NCBI RefSeq assembly: GCF_009910675.1
Contig: NZ_RSEJ01000026.1
Span: forward strand, 41,340 to 105,339
Length of the DNA stretch: 64,000 nucleotides
Reading direction: 5' to 3'
DNA from: Photobacterium alginatilyticum
Lineage (GTDB): Bacteria > Pseudomonadota > Gammaproteobacteria > Enterobacterales > Vibrionaceae
This document shows positions 8,441 through 16,666 of the stretch, piece by piece (positions within the stretch are counted from its first letter, which is position 1; each line of letters starts with the position of its first letter). The notes beneath the pieces are model-generated. The model was not told where the DNA came from, ran no database searches, and saw nothing but the letters and a program-made list of their open reading frames with translations. Position numbers and translations under genes: made by a program.

Positions 8441-9604
8441 ATGAGTAACATCAATCAACAACTGTCCGATACCTTCAACGCCATGGCTGATGGTCTGCTT
8501 AGCGGCCAGTTTGGCAAGAAGACCCGCATCGCCCTGACATTAGTTGGCAGCGAGCATGGTCCTCAGGAGTTACTTCGCGGCGCTCAGTTGGTCGCTCGCC
8601 AGTATAGCGATATCGAACCGGTACTGATTGGCTGTGACGATCCTGAGTGCGGATTCGAATGCTATCCGGCAGCTGATCTTCACGAGTGCCACAAGGTGAT
8701 GGAAGGGCTGTTCGCTGACAAAAAGATCGATGGTTGTGTGACCTTGCATTACGCATTCCCGCTGGGTGTGAGCACCATGGGCAAAGTGGTAACCCCGGGA
8801 ACAGGTCGTGAAATGATCATCGCCTCGACAACGGGTACCACTGATACCAACCGCCAGGCAGCGCTGCTGAAAAATACGATTTACGGTATTGCACTGGCCA
8901 AGGCGAGCGGTATCAAAAAGCCAACAGTCGGTGTGTTGAATATCGACGGTGCGGCACTGTGCGAGCGTAGCTTACGTGAACTTGCCGAAGGCGGCTATGA
9001 CATCCACTTTGCGGAGTCTGGTCGTGCTGATGGCGGTATCGCAATGCGAGGCAATGACCTGCTACAAGGCACACCGGATGTCATGGTGACAGATAGCCTG
9101 ACCGGTAACCTACTTATGAAGATGTTCTCTTCGTTCACCACTGGCGGCAGCTATGAAGCATCAGGCTTTGGCTACGGTCCGGGGTTGGGTGAGGGCGCTT
9201 CCGACAAGCTGATAAATATCATTTCAAGAGCCTCAGGCGCCCCTGTTGTTGCCGGCGCAATGAGACTGTGTGCAGATGCTGCAAAAGGGAGTGTTATGAA
9301 GCGAGTCGATGAAGAGTGGGAAGCGGCGTCGTTGGCCGGGTTGAACAGCGTGCTGGCCAAGTATCGCCAGCCCAAGCAACCGGTAGAGGCCAAGACGGAA
9401 GTGATTGCGCCACCGGAGAAGGTTACTGACGCAGAAATTGGCGGTATTGATATCCTTGAGATTGAAGATGCCTGCCAGGCGCTGTGGAAGGCTAACATTT
9501 TTGCCCGCACAGGCATGGGCTGTACCGGCCCGATAGTGTTAGTGGCGAGAGACGATTTGGAGCAGGCACGGGCACAGTTAACCGAAACTAAGTTTATCGG
9601 TTGA
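8441..9604 (+). CDS. grdD: Glycine/sarcosine/betaine reductase component C, alpha subunit (GrdD)
   Basis: A 387-residue partner of GrdC, related to PlsX/phosphate-acetyltransferase-like proteins. Visible are TLVGSEHGPQELLRGA, ALAKASGIKKPTVGVLNIDG, DVMVTDSLTGNLLMK, GYGPGLGEGASD and a C-terminal RTGMGCTGPIVLVA with Cys361. In characterised systems a C-terminal Cys of GrdD carries the acetyl thioester that phosphate cleaves to acetyl phosphate, and Cys361 sits at the matching place. GGAGG precedes ATG 8441. The coding sequence ends at 9604, followed by a 176-bp spacer before selD. Confidence 0.93.
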   Translation: MSNINQQLSDTFNAMADGLLSGQFGKKTRIALTLVGSEHGPQELLRGAQLVARQYSDIEPVLIGCDDPECGFECYPAADLHECHKVMEGLFADKKIDGCVTLHYAFPLGVSTMGKVVTPGTGREMIIASTTGTTDTNRQAALLKNTIYGIALAKASGIKKPTVGVLNIDGAALCERSLRELAEGGYDIHFAESGRADGGIAMRGNDLLQGTPDVMVTDSLTGNLLMKMFSSFTTGGSYEASGFGYGPGLGEGASDKLINIISRASGAPVVAGAMRLCADAAKGSVMKRVDEEWEAASLAGLNSVLAKYRQPKQPVEAKTEVIAPPEKVTDAEIGGIDILEIEDACQALWKANIFARTGMGCTGPIVLVARDDLEQARAQLTETKFIG

Positions 9605-9780
9605 TGGTGACAGTCGCCAAAACCTCCAGCCAATCTACTTCGATGGCAAGAGAAGTCACACACTAGGAAATTCGCGAGCGCGAAATCGGCAGCAATGAGA
9701 GTAGCGCCATGCCATCCTGAATAAGAACACTTGATTTTTGTTTAGGGTGGTATCCACCGTCCGTTACTAAGGATATAGAG

Positions 9781-10827
9781 ATGACAGAAACAGTAGTGCG
9801 TCTTACGCAGATGACCAAAAAAGCTGGGTGAGCGGCGAAAATTGGCCCTAAGGCCATGGCGCAGGTTCTGCAGTCCATTTCACCCCTATTTCCCGAACAA
9901 GCGTATCCCGATCTGATGGTTGGGTTGACGGTAAGTGATGATGCTGCCGTCTACAAAATCACTGATGATGTTGCCGTCATCCAGACATTGGACTTCTTTA
10001 CTCCAATCGTCGATGACCCGTATGACTTTGGCGCCATAGCTGCTGCAAATGCACTCAGCGATGTTTACGCCATGGGCGGCCAGGTAACATTGGCAATGAA
10101 CATATTTTGTGTTCCGAGTGATCTTCCCCAGGAGATCGTTGGCCAAATCCTCAAAGGCGGTGCGGAGAAAGTCCGTGAGGCCGGTGCGGTATTGGTCGGT
10201 GGTCATACCGTCGAAGACGATGAACCGAAATTCGGTTTGTCGGTAATGGGTACGATCCATCCCTCTAAAGTGCAAACCAAAGCTGCTGTCGACAGCGGCG
10301 ATATTCTGGTACTCACCAAGCCGATTGGTACAGGCTTAATTTCAACCGCAGCAAAACGGGGTAAGGCGAGTCAGCAGGCTATTACAGCCTCAACCGACAG
10401 CATGAAAAAGCTTAACCGTAAAGCTGCTGAAATTTTCGCCCGCTATCCGGTGAAAGCCTGTACCGATGTTACTGGTTACTCGCTTCTTGGCCATGCCTTG
10501 GAAATGGCCGAAAAGAGCGATGTATGTATGCACTTTAACGCAACCCAGGTGCCGTTTCTGATCGAAGCCGAAGACTACGCAGCCCAGGGGCTATTCCCCG
10601 GTGGTGCCAAGCGTAATCTGGATGCTTACCGAGACGAGATTGAGTTCGCACCGGATCTTGATGAAAGCTGGCAGCGCAAGCTGTGTTGTCCGGAAACCTC
10701 CGGCGGCTTGCTGGCAGCGGTACCCAAAGATTGTCTGGACGCTTTATTAACTGAATTTAGCAATAGTGAAGAACCATGTTGGGTTGTCGGGTACGCCGAG
10801 GAAGGAGCCGGCATAAAAGTCAGCTAG
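9781..10827 (+). CDS. selD: Selenide, water dikinase (selenophosphate synthetase) with Sec in the active site
   Basis: A 348-residue SelD whose active-site residue 17 is encoded by TGA (9829-9831). ATG 9781, preceded by AAGGA, reads MTETVVRLTQMTKKAG-U-AAKIGPKAM in frame with the rest. E. coli SelD is almost the same length and has Cys17 at this place, plus Cys19, which is Ala here. The body shows LTVSDDAAVYKI, TLDFFTPIVDDP, GGHTVEDDEPKFGLSV and CCPETSGGLL. The enzyme makes selenophosphate from selenide and ATP, the selenium donor for SelA. Because it needs Sec itself, its synthesis depends on the pathway it feeds. A caller ignoring Sec would start at Met 9856 and lose the catalytic residue. 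Confidence 0.95.
9844..9855 (+). promoter_or_regulatory. Possible SECIS hairpin in selD
   Basis: GGCC-CTAA-GGCC, 12 bases after the UGA at 9829-9831. The spacing fits a bacterial SECIS but the loop lacks the GGU seen in grdB. Confidence 0.35.
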
Positions 10828-10994
10828 TTAACGCCAACCTCATTGTTATTTGGCTCAATAACTGCATCGAAAGTGCTCATTTATGTTCATAAACTCCGCG
10901 CTTTCTCTTTGCTCTAGAGCCTAATACCTTCGAGGTAAACGTTAGACTTTTTAAAGGATTACCCATCCCAATTGACGCTTGTTTGGAGATATAA

Positions 10995-12287
10995 ATGAAA
11001 CTCGAACTAGGCAATATTCATGTTCGTGATTTGGCTTTCGGGCCAGTGAGCGAAGTAAAAGAAAATACTGTGGTGATTGAACAGCAAGCACTTTTGAACC
11101 ACCTGTGCGAACTGGATCACCGTATCCGCTCGATTGAACTATCAATCGCAAAACCAGGCGATAGCATCCGTATCATGCCGGTCAAAGATGCTATTGAACC
11201 TCGAGTGAAAGTCAGTGGTGGTGGCGACATCTTCCCTGGCCGTCACTTAGGTGAAGAAGCTATGGTGGGTGAAGGTCGTACGCATGTGCTGAAAGGCATG
11301 GCGGTGATCACTACCGGTGAGGTTGTTGGTTTCCAGGAAGGCATCCTGGATATGAGCGGCCCAGGTGCGGAATACACACCATTCTCTTCAACCATGAACC
11401 TGGTTATTCAGTGTGAAGTGGATGACTCATGTAACCAGTACGACCACGAAGGTGTCCTTCGCTTGGTAGGCCTGGAAGCAGGTCGCTGGATTGGTCAACT
11501 GGCTGCTGATGTTGAGCCGGATGAGATCCACACTTATGAAACGAAACCGCTGCTAGAGCAGGCGGCTGAGTATCCTAACCTGCCAAAAGTCGGTTATGTT
11601 TACATGCTGCAAAGCCAGGGCCTATTACACGATAGCTACTATTACGGCGTTGATGTTAAAGGCATGCTTCCTACACTGATGTACCCAACAGAAGTGATGG
11701 ATGGCGCAATTATCAGTGGTAACTGTGTATCTGCCTGTGACAAGAACACCAGCTATGTTCACCAGAACAGCCCGGTAATCTACGACCTTTATCGTCACCA
11801 TGGTACGAAGTACAACTTCATGGGCGTAATCGTGACCAACGAAAACGTTACTCTGCGTGACAAAGAACGCTCATCTAACTTCGTAACTAAGCTTGCCAAG
11901 CAAATGGGTTGGGATGCAGCCATCGTGAGTGAAGAAGGCTTTGGTAACCCTGATGCCGACCTGATGATGAACTGTGCCAAGCTAGAAGCTGCCGGTATCC
12001 AGACTGTCTTGCTGACAGATGAATATGCCGGTCAAAACGGTGAAAGCCAGTCACTGGCGGATTCTCACGAAAGTGCGAACGCTGTTGTGACTAACGGTAA
12101 TGCCAACCAGCTAGTGACACTACCTGCAATGGACAAAGTAATCGGTCACGACCGTTATGCAGATATGGTTGCTGGTGGCTTCCAGGGTAGCTTGCATGAA
12201 GATGGCTCTATCACGGTTGAAATTCAAGCGATTCTTAGCGCAACCAGTGAACTTGGTTACCATCACCTCACCACTAAAGCAAGCTAA
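10995..12287 (+). CDS. grdE: Glycine reductase protein B proprotein (GrdE, alpha/beta subunits)
   Basis: A 430-residue proprotein of the substrate-binding component. The segment IISGNCVSACDKN contains Asn243-Cys244; in characterised GrdE proteins self-cleavage before this Cys gives two subunits and a pyruvoyl/carbonyl group that forms a Schiff base with the glycine amino group. Other landmarks: GGGDIFPGRHLGEEAM, GFQEGILDMSGPGAEYTPFS and GVIVTNENVTLRDKERSSNFV. GGAG precedes ATG 10995. Protein B decides whether glycine, sarcosine or betaine is reduced; overall likeness and the following grdB point to glycine, but this is not proof. Confidence 0.92.
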   Translation: MKLELGNIHVRDLAFGPVSEVKENTVVIEQQALLNHLCELDHRIRSIELSIAKPGDSIRIMPVKDAIEPRVKVSGGGDIFPGRHLGEEAMVGEGRTHVLKGMAVITTGEVVGFQEGILDMSGPGAEYTPFSSTMNLVIQCEVDDSCNQYDHEGVLRLVGLEAGRWIGQLAADVEPDEIHTYETKPLLEQAAEYPNLPKVGYVYMLQSQGLLHDSYYYGVDVKGMLPTLMYPTEVMDGAIISGNCVSACDKNTSYVHQNSPVIYDLYRHHGTKYNFMGVIVTNENVTLRDKERSSNFVTKLAKQMGWDAAIVSEEGFGNPDADLMMNCAKLEAAGIQTVLLTDEYAGQNGESQSLADSHESANAVVTNGNANQLVTLPAMDKVIGHDRYADMVAGGFQGSLHEDGSITVEIQAILSATSELGYHHLTTKAS

Positions 12288-12301
12288 GCGAGGATACTCA
12301 C

Positions 12302-13600
12302 ATGACATTGAAAGTAGTTTATTACTTGAACCAGTTCTTCGCCCAGAAAGGTGGTGAAGAGATGGCCCACACTCCAATGGAGGTGGTTGAAGGTACAGTT
12401 GGTGTTGGTTCTCAAGTGAACACAATGCTACAGGACAAGGCAGAAATCACACATACCATTATCTGTGGTGACTCCTATTTCAACGAAAACGAAAGCCAGT
12501 GCTGCCACGGACTGCAAGAAATCCTAACTCAGCTGAAACCGGATCTCATCATTGCGGGTCCTGCTTTCAACGCCGGTCGTTACGGTATGGCTTGTGGTAC
12601 GGTTGCCAAAGTTGCTCACGAAATGGGCATCACCACAATTTCGGGTATGTATCCTGAAAACCCTGGTTATGAACTGTTCCGTCAGTATGCGTACATGGTT
12701 GAAACAGGTAACAGTGCAGCAAGCATGCGCAAAGCCGTTCCTGCAATGGTTAAGTTGATTAACCGTTATGTAGAAACTGATGGCGAAGTAGGTTCTCCAG
12801 AAGAAGCGGGTTACATGCCTCGTGGCATCCGCGTGAATTTCTTTGCAGAAAAACGTGGTTCTGAGCGTGCCGTTGACTTACTGATTTCCAAGATTGGTGG
12901 TCAGGAGTTCACAACTGAATACCCAATGCCAGTGTTTGACCGCGTTGAGCCTCAGCCTCCGGTTGAAATGATGAGCACAGCTAAGATTGCGCTTGTTACT
13001 TCAGGTGGTGTGGTACCTAAGGGCAACCCAGACCATATCGAATCTTCAAGTGCATCTAAGTATGGCGAATACAGTATTCGTGGTTTGGAAACCTTGACGG
13101 AAGAGACTCATGAAACAGCGCACGGCGGATATGACCCAGTTGCTTGCAACCAGGACCCTAACCGAGTTCTTCCAGTCGACGTGTTGCGAGACATGGAACG
13201 AGAAGGTGTTATCGGAAGCCTGCATGACATGTTCTACACCACGGTCGGTAACGGTACGGCGGTCGCGAAGGCGAAAGAATACGGCGCAGAGATTGCGATG
13301 AAGCTACAGAAGGCAGGGGTGACAGCTGCTATATTCACCTCCACTTGAGGCACTTGTACTCGTTGCGGTGCAACGATGCTCAAAGAAATCGAAAGAGTAA
13401 TGCCTGTAGTTCACGTTCTAACTGTCGTGCCTATTTCTAAAACGGTTGGTGCAAACCGTATCGTTCCTGCGATTGCGATCCCTCACCCACTGGGTGATCC
13501 AACAATGCAGCCGAAAGAAGAGAAATACGCGCGTCGTCAACTAGTCGAAAAAGCACTAAGTGCACTTCAGACTAAGATTGATGAGCAAACCGTGTTCTAA
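12302..13600 (+). CDS. grdB: Glycine reductase protein B gamma subunit, selenoprotein (GrdB; UGA = Sec at codon 349)
   Basis: A 432-residue selenoprotein. The frame from ATG 12302 (GAGGA site, 14 bp after grdE) passes through TGA 13346-13348, giving TST-U-GTCTRCGATMLKEIERV, and ends at 13600 with EEQTVF-like DEQTVF. Length and the U-G-T-C redox motif match glycine-specific GrdB. The selenol attacks the alpha carbon of the Schiff-base-activated glycine, releases ammonia and yields the carboxymethyl-selenoether passed to GrdA. The 84-residue stretch after the UGA (VVPISKTVGANRIVPAIAIP) is as conserved as the part before it, so the UGA is not a mutation. A strong terminator follows. Confidence 0.95.
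13361..13375 (+). promoter_or_regulatory. SECIS-like hairpin in grdB
   Basis: CGTTGC-GGT-GCAACG is a perfect six-pair stem with a GGU loop, starting 12 bases after the UGA. The E. coli fdhF SECIS has the same kind of GGU-containing apical loop at a similar distance, where SelB binds. This is the best SECIS candidate in the window. Confidence 0.65.
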
Positions 13601-13631
13601 GTATTAGAAAACGATAGAACAAGAAGCACTC

Positions 13632-13664
13632 AAGCCAGCCGGTTTACCGGCTGGCTTTTTTAGT
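13632..13664 (+). terminator. Intrinsic terminator of the grd operon
   Basis: AAGCCAGCCGGT / ACCGGCTGGCTT (13632-13643 / 13646-13657) followed by TTTTTAG and more T's. It is the only strong terminator between trxB and this point. Confidence 0.88.
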
Positions 13665-14070
13665 TTTTACGTCCCTACGAAAACTCTTGGTTATTTGTTA
13701 ACTGTGAGAGTCATTTGCACCGAGTTCTCAACCCCCTCCAACTCCCCCTTCTGGTAACAGTTGTTGCCAAGTTAGAACTTCTTTTAAGGGGGAGAGTTAT
13801 CCTCAGTGCCTGTAGGTTCTTCATCAGTAGGAAGCTAGTCATCACCGTTAACAGCTACGACTGTATATGAGTGGTGATAGTTCAACATCAGAGAAAGTCC
13901 TTCCCCTTGTTCAATAAATTATTGGGATCGAGAGAGTTTATAAAAGGGGAAGTTAGATGGGGTCGGTAATTCCTGGCTCAACGATGGTTTAATAACCTGA
14001 AGCTGGAGATAGTAAGCTGGTGAAAGGATCCCCGCCATGGCGGGGATAATGATTTGGAGAAAGGGGAGGG
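13665..14070. other. Non-coding spacer with two matched long-loop inverted repeats
   Basis: No gene is visible. Two inverted repeats share a design: CTCCCCCTT (13742-13750) / AAGGGGGAG (13786-13794) and CTTCCCCTT (13900-13908) / AAGGGGAAG (13944-13952). Each has exactly 35 bases between the arms. They may be REP-like repeats or small structured RNAs. Confidence 0.45.
14028..14047 (-). terminator. GC-rich hairpin, probable terminator of the grdX-like gene
   Basis: A perfect 20-base palindrome, ATCCCCGCCATGGCGGGGAT, 24 bp past the stop of the minus-strand gene. On the minus strand it is followed by CCTTTC, a poor T-run, so termination may be partial. Confidence 0.5.
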
Positions 14071-14496
14071 CTAGTAAATACCCTTGAAGCCAAGAGAATC
14101 GAGGCAGGATTTGATCAGCTGCAGATCGATGAAACGAAAATCAGTTTGTTGTTTTTCGGGGAACCGGGTATCAATCTCTTCATCGGTTAGAGTCAGGTGT
14201 GTTGGGTTAGCTTTGCATAGCGCCTGGTAACGTTCGATGGTCTGCTCGATAAGGTTTAATGATTCCATATCCAGCTCGTCATGGTTATTAAGCACGATGA
14301 TACTGCGATAGGGTGTTTCATGCGGTTTAACACTTCCTGCGAGAGGGTGGGAGATAATTTTCCCGCCAAGATGTACTTTGTCTCTGGTAAGCATCAATAC
14401 ATCTTCAATATGATTTCTGGATGTGCATTGTATTTTGGTGTTTAGCTCAGCAATGCTTGGGTTGTTAGTAATTATTTCGAGTCTATCGTATCTCAT
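14071..14496 (-). CDS. grdX: GrdX-like protein
   Basis: A 141-residue protein resembling GrdX, a small protein of unknown biochemical role found with glycine and betaine reductase genes. Supporting motifs are an N-terminal IITNNP, the central GGKIISHPLAGSVKPHETPYRSI and a C-terminal DFRFIDLQLIKSCL. ATG 14496 was chosen because AGGGAG lies 7 bases upstream on the minus strand; a longer frame up to 14523 has no ribosome site. It faces the grd operon tail to tail and diverges from tRNA-Sec. An accessory or regulatory role in glycine reduction is inferred only from its company. The C-terminal insertion around TDEEIDTRFPEKQQ makes it slightly longer than the clostridial version as I remember it. 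Confidence 0.8.
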   Translation of the reverse strand: MRYDRLEIITNNPSIAELNTKIQCTSRNHIEDVLMLTRDKVHLGGKIISHPLAGSVKPHETPYRSIIVLNNHDELDMESLNLIEQTIERYQALCKANPTHLTLTDEEIDTRFPEKQQTDFRFIDLQLIKSCLDSLGFKGIY

Positions 14497-14882
14497 GCTT
14501 ATCTCCCTAAATAACCAAGCCAATGAAAAAACAAAGCTTTATTGGTTATAAATTGTTCTGTTGGTAGCGGTTATTATAATAAAAAGATCAATTCTAATAG
14601 CAGGCAAATATCTTGTTTTTGTTATTTGTTAATCAATATTAGGATATCTAATGACACTCATTAATTTGTTAAAGGCTAATGTGAATGGTTTGTGATTTTG
14701 CTGTTCTATTTCTGGGTAAATAAATGTGTTACTAGCGGGATGTGACGGCAAAAAATGTTAGCTAGTTAACCAAAATAGAAATAAGTTTCATATAAAATCA
14801 TCTTTGCCGGAAAGGTCACAGAATGACTGTTAAACACTTTCAAATCATAATCTTATTAGGTACATTACACCCATCGAAACGC
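14497..14882. other. AT-rich divergent spacer between grdX-like gene and tRNA-Sec
   Basis: It contains no coding frame I can support. It must carry the leftward promoter of the grdX-like gene and the rightward promoter of tRNA-Sec; no motif is clear enough to name. Confidence 0.5.
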
Positions 14883-14974
14883 GGAAGTGGATGGGGTCTG
14901 GTGGCCCTCCCGGTCTTCAAAACCGACGTGAGCTGAATAGGCTTTGGCAGGTTCGATTCCTGCTCCTTCCGCCA
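14883..14974 (+). tRNA. selC: tRNA-Sec (anticodon UCA)
   Basis: A 92-base tRNA including encoded CCA. The anticodon loop CTTCAAA shows anticodon TCA, the T arm is a perfect GCAGG-TTCGATT-CCTGC, and the acceptor starts GGAAG and ends CTTCC-G-CCA like E. coli selC. The long variable arm (AGC...GCT around 14932-14944) is typical of Sec tRNA. The acceptor helix is imperfect: after GGAAG/CTTCC the next bases pair only with a bulge or wobble. It stands between the reductase genes and selAB and is the only tRNA I found in the window. Confidence 0.93.
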
Positions 14975-15298
14975 ACTCTTTTTAACGTTACAGTCAGTTG
15001 ATTGTCCATTCAAAAACGTTATAGAGACTAATTTTTTAGAACGAGTATATATAATATTCATATACTTGTTTACTCAGGGTTAGAAGAATGACGGTGACAA
15101 CGTTACTCGCCAACTAATAATAGAAAATTAGTTTTTATCATTATACTTGTCCCTGAAATCTTCCTTGTGTTGCCCCCTGAAATAATCAAAACATTTTCTT
15201 TAATGGTTTCTTGGTTAATTATCAAAAGTTTATCAGTGTGGTCTGCTTTTATTATTAGTTAAGTTTCTGTTTTTATTAATTCCAATCGGGGCTTGATT
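14975..15298. other. AT-rich spacer between tRNA-Sec and selA
   Basis: About 320 bp with no supported gene. It probably carries the selAB promoter; no terminator for tRNA-Sec is obvious. Confidence 0.45.
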
Positions 15299-16666
15299 AT
15301 GACAGTAAGCACCTTATCTTCCATTCCACAAGTTGAAAAAATACTTCAGCAGGCTTTTTTGTCACCCTATATCGAGCGGTTGAGCCGTCCGGTCGTGACG
15401 GATATAGTCCGTGAGCAGGTACAAGCTTATAAAAAGAAACACTTAAGTGACCCAGATGGTGTGCCTTTTTCGGTAGAGCAGCTGTACCATTATATAGAGC
15501 AGGGCTGTTGGGTTATGAACCAGCAGCGATTGCAGCGGGTTGTCAACGGCACCGGCGTGATCGTTCATACCAACCTTGGGCGTTCGCCGTTAGATGCCGA
15601 GATCTGGCAGAGTGTCGGCGAGGTCAATACGCACTATAACAACCTTGAAATCGACCTTCATACCGGTAAGCGAGGAAAACGCAAGGGGATGTTGCAGCAG
15701 TTAATGCAGCATCTGGTGAAAGGCGAGGATACGCTGGTCGTCAATAATAATGCGTCGTCAATCTATCTGATGCTGCATGAGTTGGCGAAAGGCAAAGAGG
15801 TGATTGTCTCCCGCGGTGAGCAAATTCAGATCGGTGGCGGCTTCCGTATTCCAGATATTCTGGCGCTCTCTGGTGCCAAGCTGGTGGAAGTTGGCACGAC
15901 GAACATCACAACGGCACAGGATTATCTTGATGCCGTAACCGAAAATACGGCGATGGTGCTGATTGTCCATACCTCCAATTTCAAGATCCGAGGCTTTACG
16001 GAATCTGCCGATATTAAAGAGCTGGCAAGGGATCTCCCGGATCATGTCGTGCTTGCCGTCGATCAGGGCTCGGGAACCACGACTGAAGATATGCCGGATG
16101 AACCTACCGTTGCCAGCTATATCCAGGCCGGTGCTGATATCGTTTGTTTTTCTGGTGACAAGATCCTCGGTGGTCCGCAGGCCGGGTTGGTTACCGGTAA
16201 GCAACCGTTGATCAGGCAGCTTGAGAAAAACCCGATGATGCGTGCGTTCAGGCCAAGCCGTATTGTGTATTCATTGCTTGAAGAGCAGGTGGTTCGCAAG
16301 CTTAACCAACTGGAAAGCGGTCATGGTGTTGCTGAAAACAAGCGCTCGATTGGTGAGGCGGAGCTTGAACAAAGAGCCCGCTTACTGGCAGAAGGTTTTG
16401 GCGACCAGATCCGGGTTGTTAACTCGGAACTAACCGTGGGCGGTGGTTCGTTGCCGGATCAAAGCGATCCTTCCTGGTCGATTGAGATCGTCACAGATAA
16501 CGGACGAAACAAGCGCTCTGCGGAAAAACTGCTGAAAATCATGCGCAGCTGGCCACTGCCGGTGATCGGCGTTATCAAGCATGACAGGGTGCAGTTAAAT
16601 CTCGCCACTATTGAAGAATCTGAAATTCCGTATCTACGTAGCCAGTTGGCGGAGGTGTTGCTATGA
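15299..16666 (+). CDS. selA: L-seryl-tRNA(Sec) selenium transferase
   Basis: A 455-residue PLP enzyme that converts seryl-tRNA(Sec) to selenocysteyl-tRNA(Sec) with selenophosphate. Landmarks are RVVNGTGVIVHTNLGRSPL near residue 80 and CFSGDKILGGPQAG, where Lys288 should hold PLP. ATG 15299 is preferred over an in-frame TTG at 15293 because the GGGG ribosome site (15287-15290) is properly spaced only for the ATG. The stop overlaps the selB start (ATGA), so the two are translationally coupled. Its length is close to the E. coli protein. Confidence 0.96.
   Translation: MTVSTLSSIPQVEKILQQAFLSPYIERLSRPVVTDIVREQVQAYKKKHLSDPDGVPFSVEQLYHYIEQGCWVMNQQRLQRVVNGTGVIVHTNLGRSPLDAEIWQSVGEVNTHYNNLEIDLHTGKRGKRKGMLQQLMQHLVKGEDTLVVNNNASSIYLMLHELAKGKEVIVSRGEQIQIGGGFRIPDILALSGAKLVEVGTTNITTAQDYLDAVTENTAMVLIVHTSNFKIRGFTESADIKELARDLPDHVVLAVDQGSGTTTEDMPDEPTVASYIQAGADIVCFSGDKILGGPQAGLVTGKQPLIRQLEKNPMMRAFRPSRIVYSLLEEQVVRKLNQLESGHGVAENKRSIGEAELEQRARLLAEGFGDQIRVVNSELTVGGGSLPDQSDPSWSIEIVTDNGRNKRSAEKLLKIMRSWPLPVIGVIKHDRVQLNLATIEESEIPYLRSQLAEVLL

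Noticed and set aside
5877..13600. In-frame TGA codons in grdA1, grdA2, selD and grdB as nonsense mutations or assembly errors
   Set aside because: All four lie exactly at the known Sec or catalytic positions, homology continues on both sides, and selA, selB, selC and selD are next to them.
14840..15061. Minus-strand 73-codon open frame
   Set aside because: It lies antisense over tRNA-Sec and has no ribosome site; it is a by-product of the tRNA sequence.
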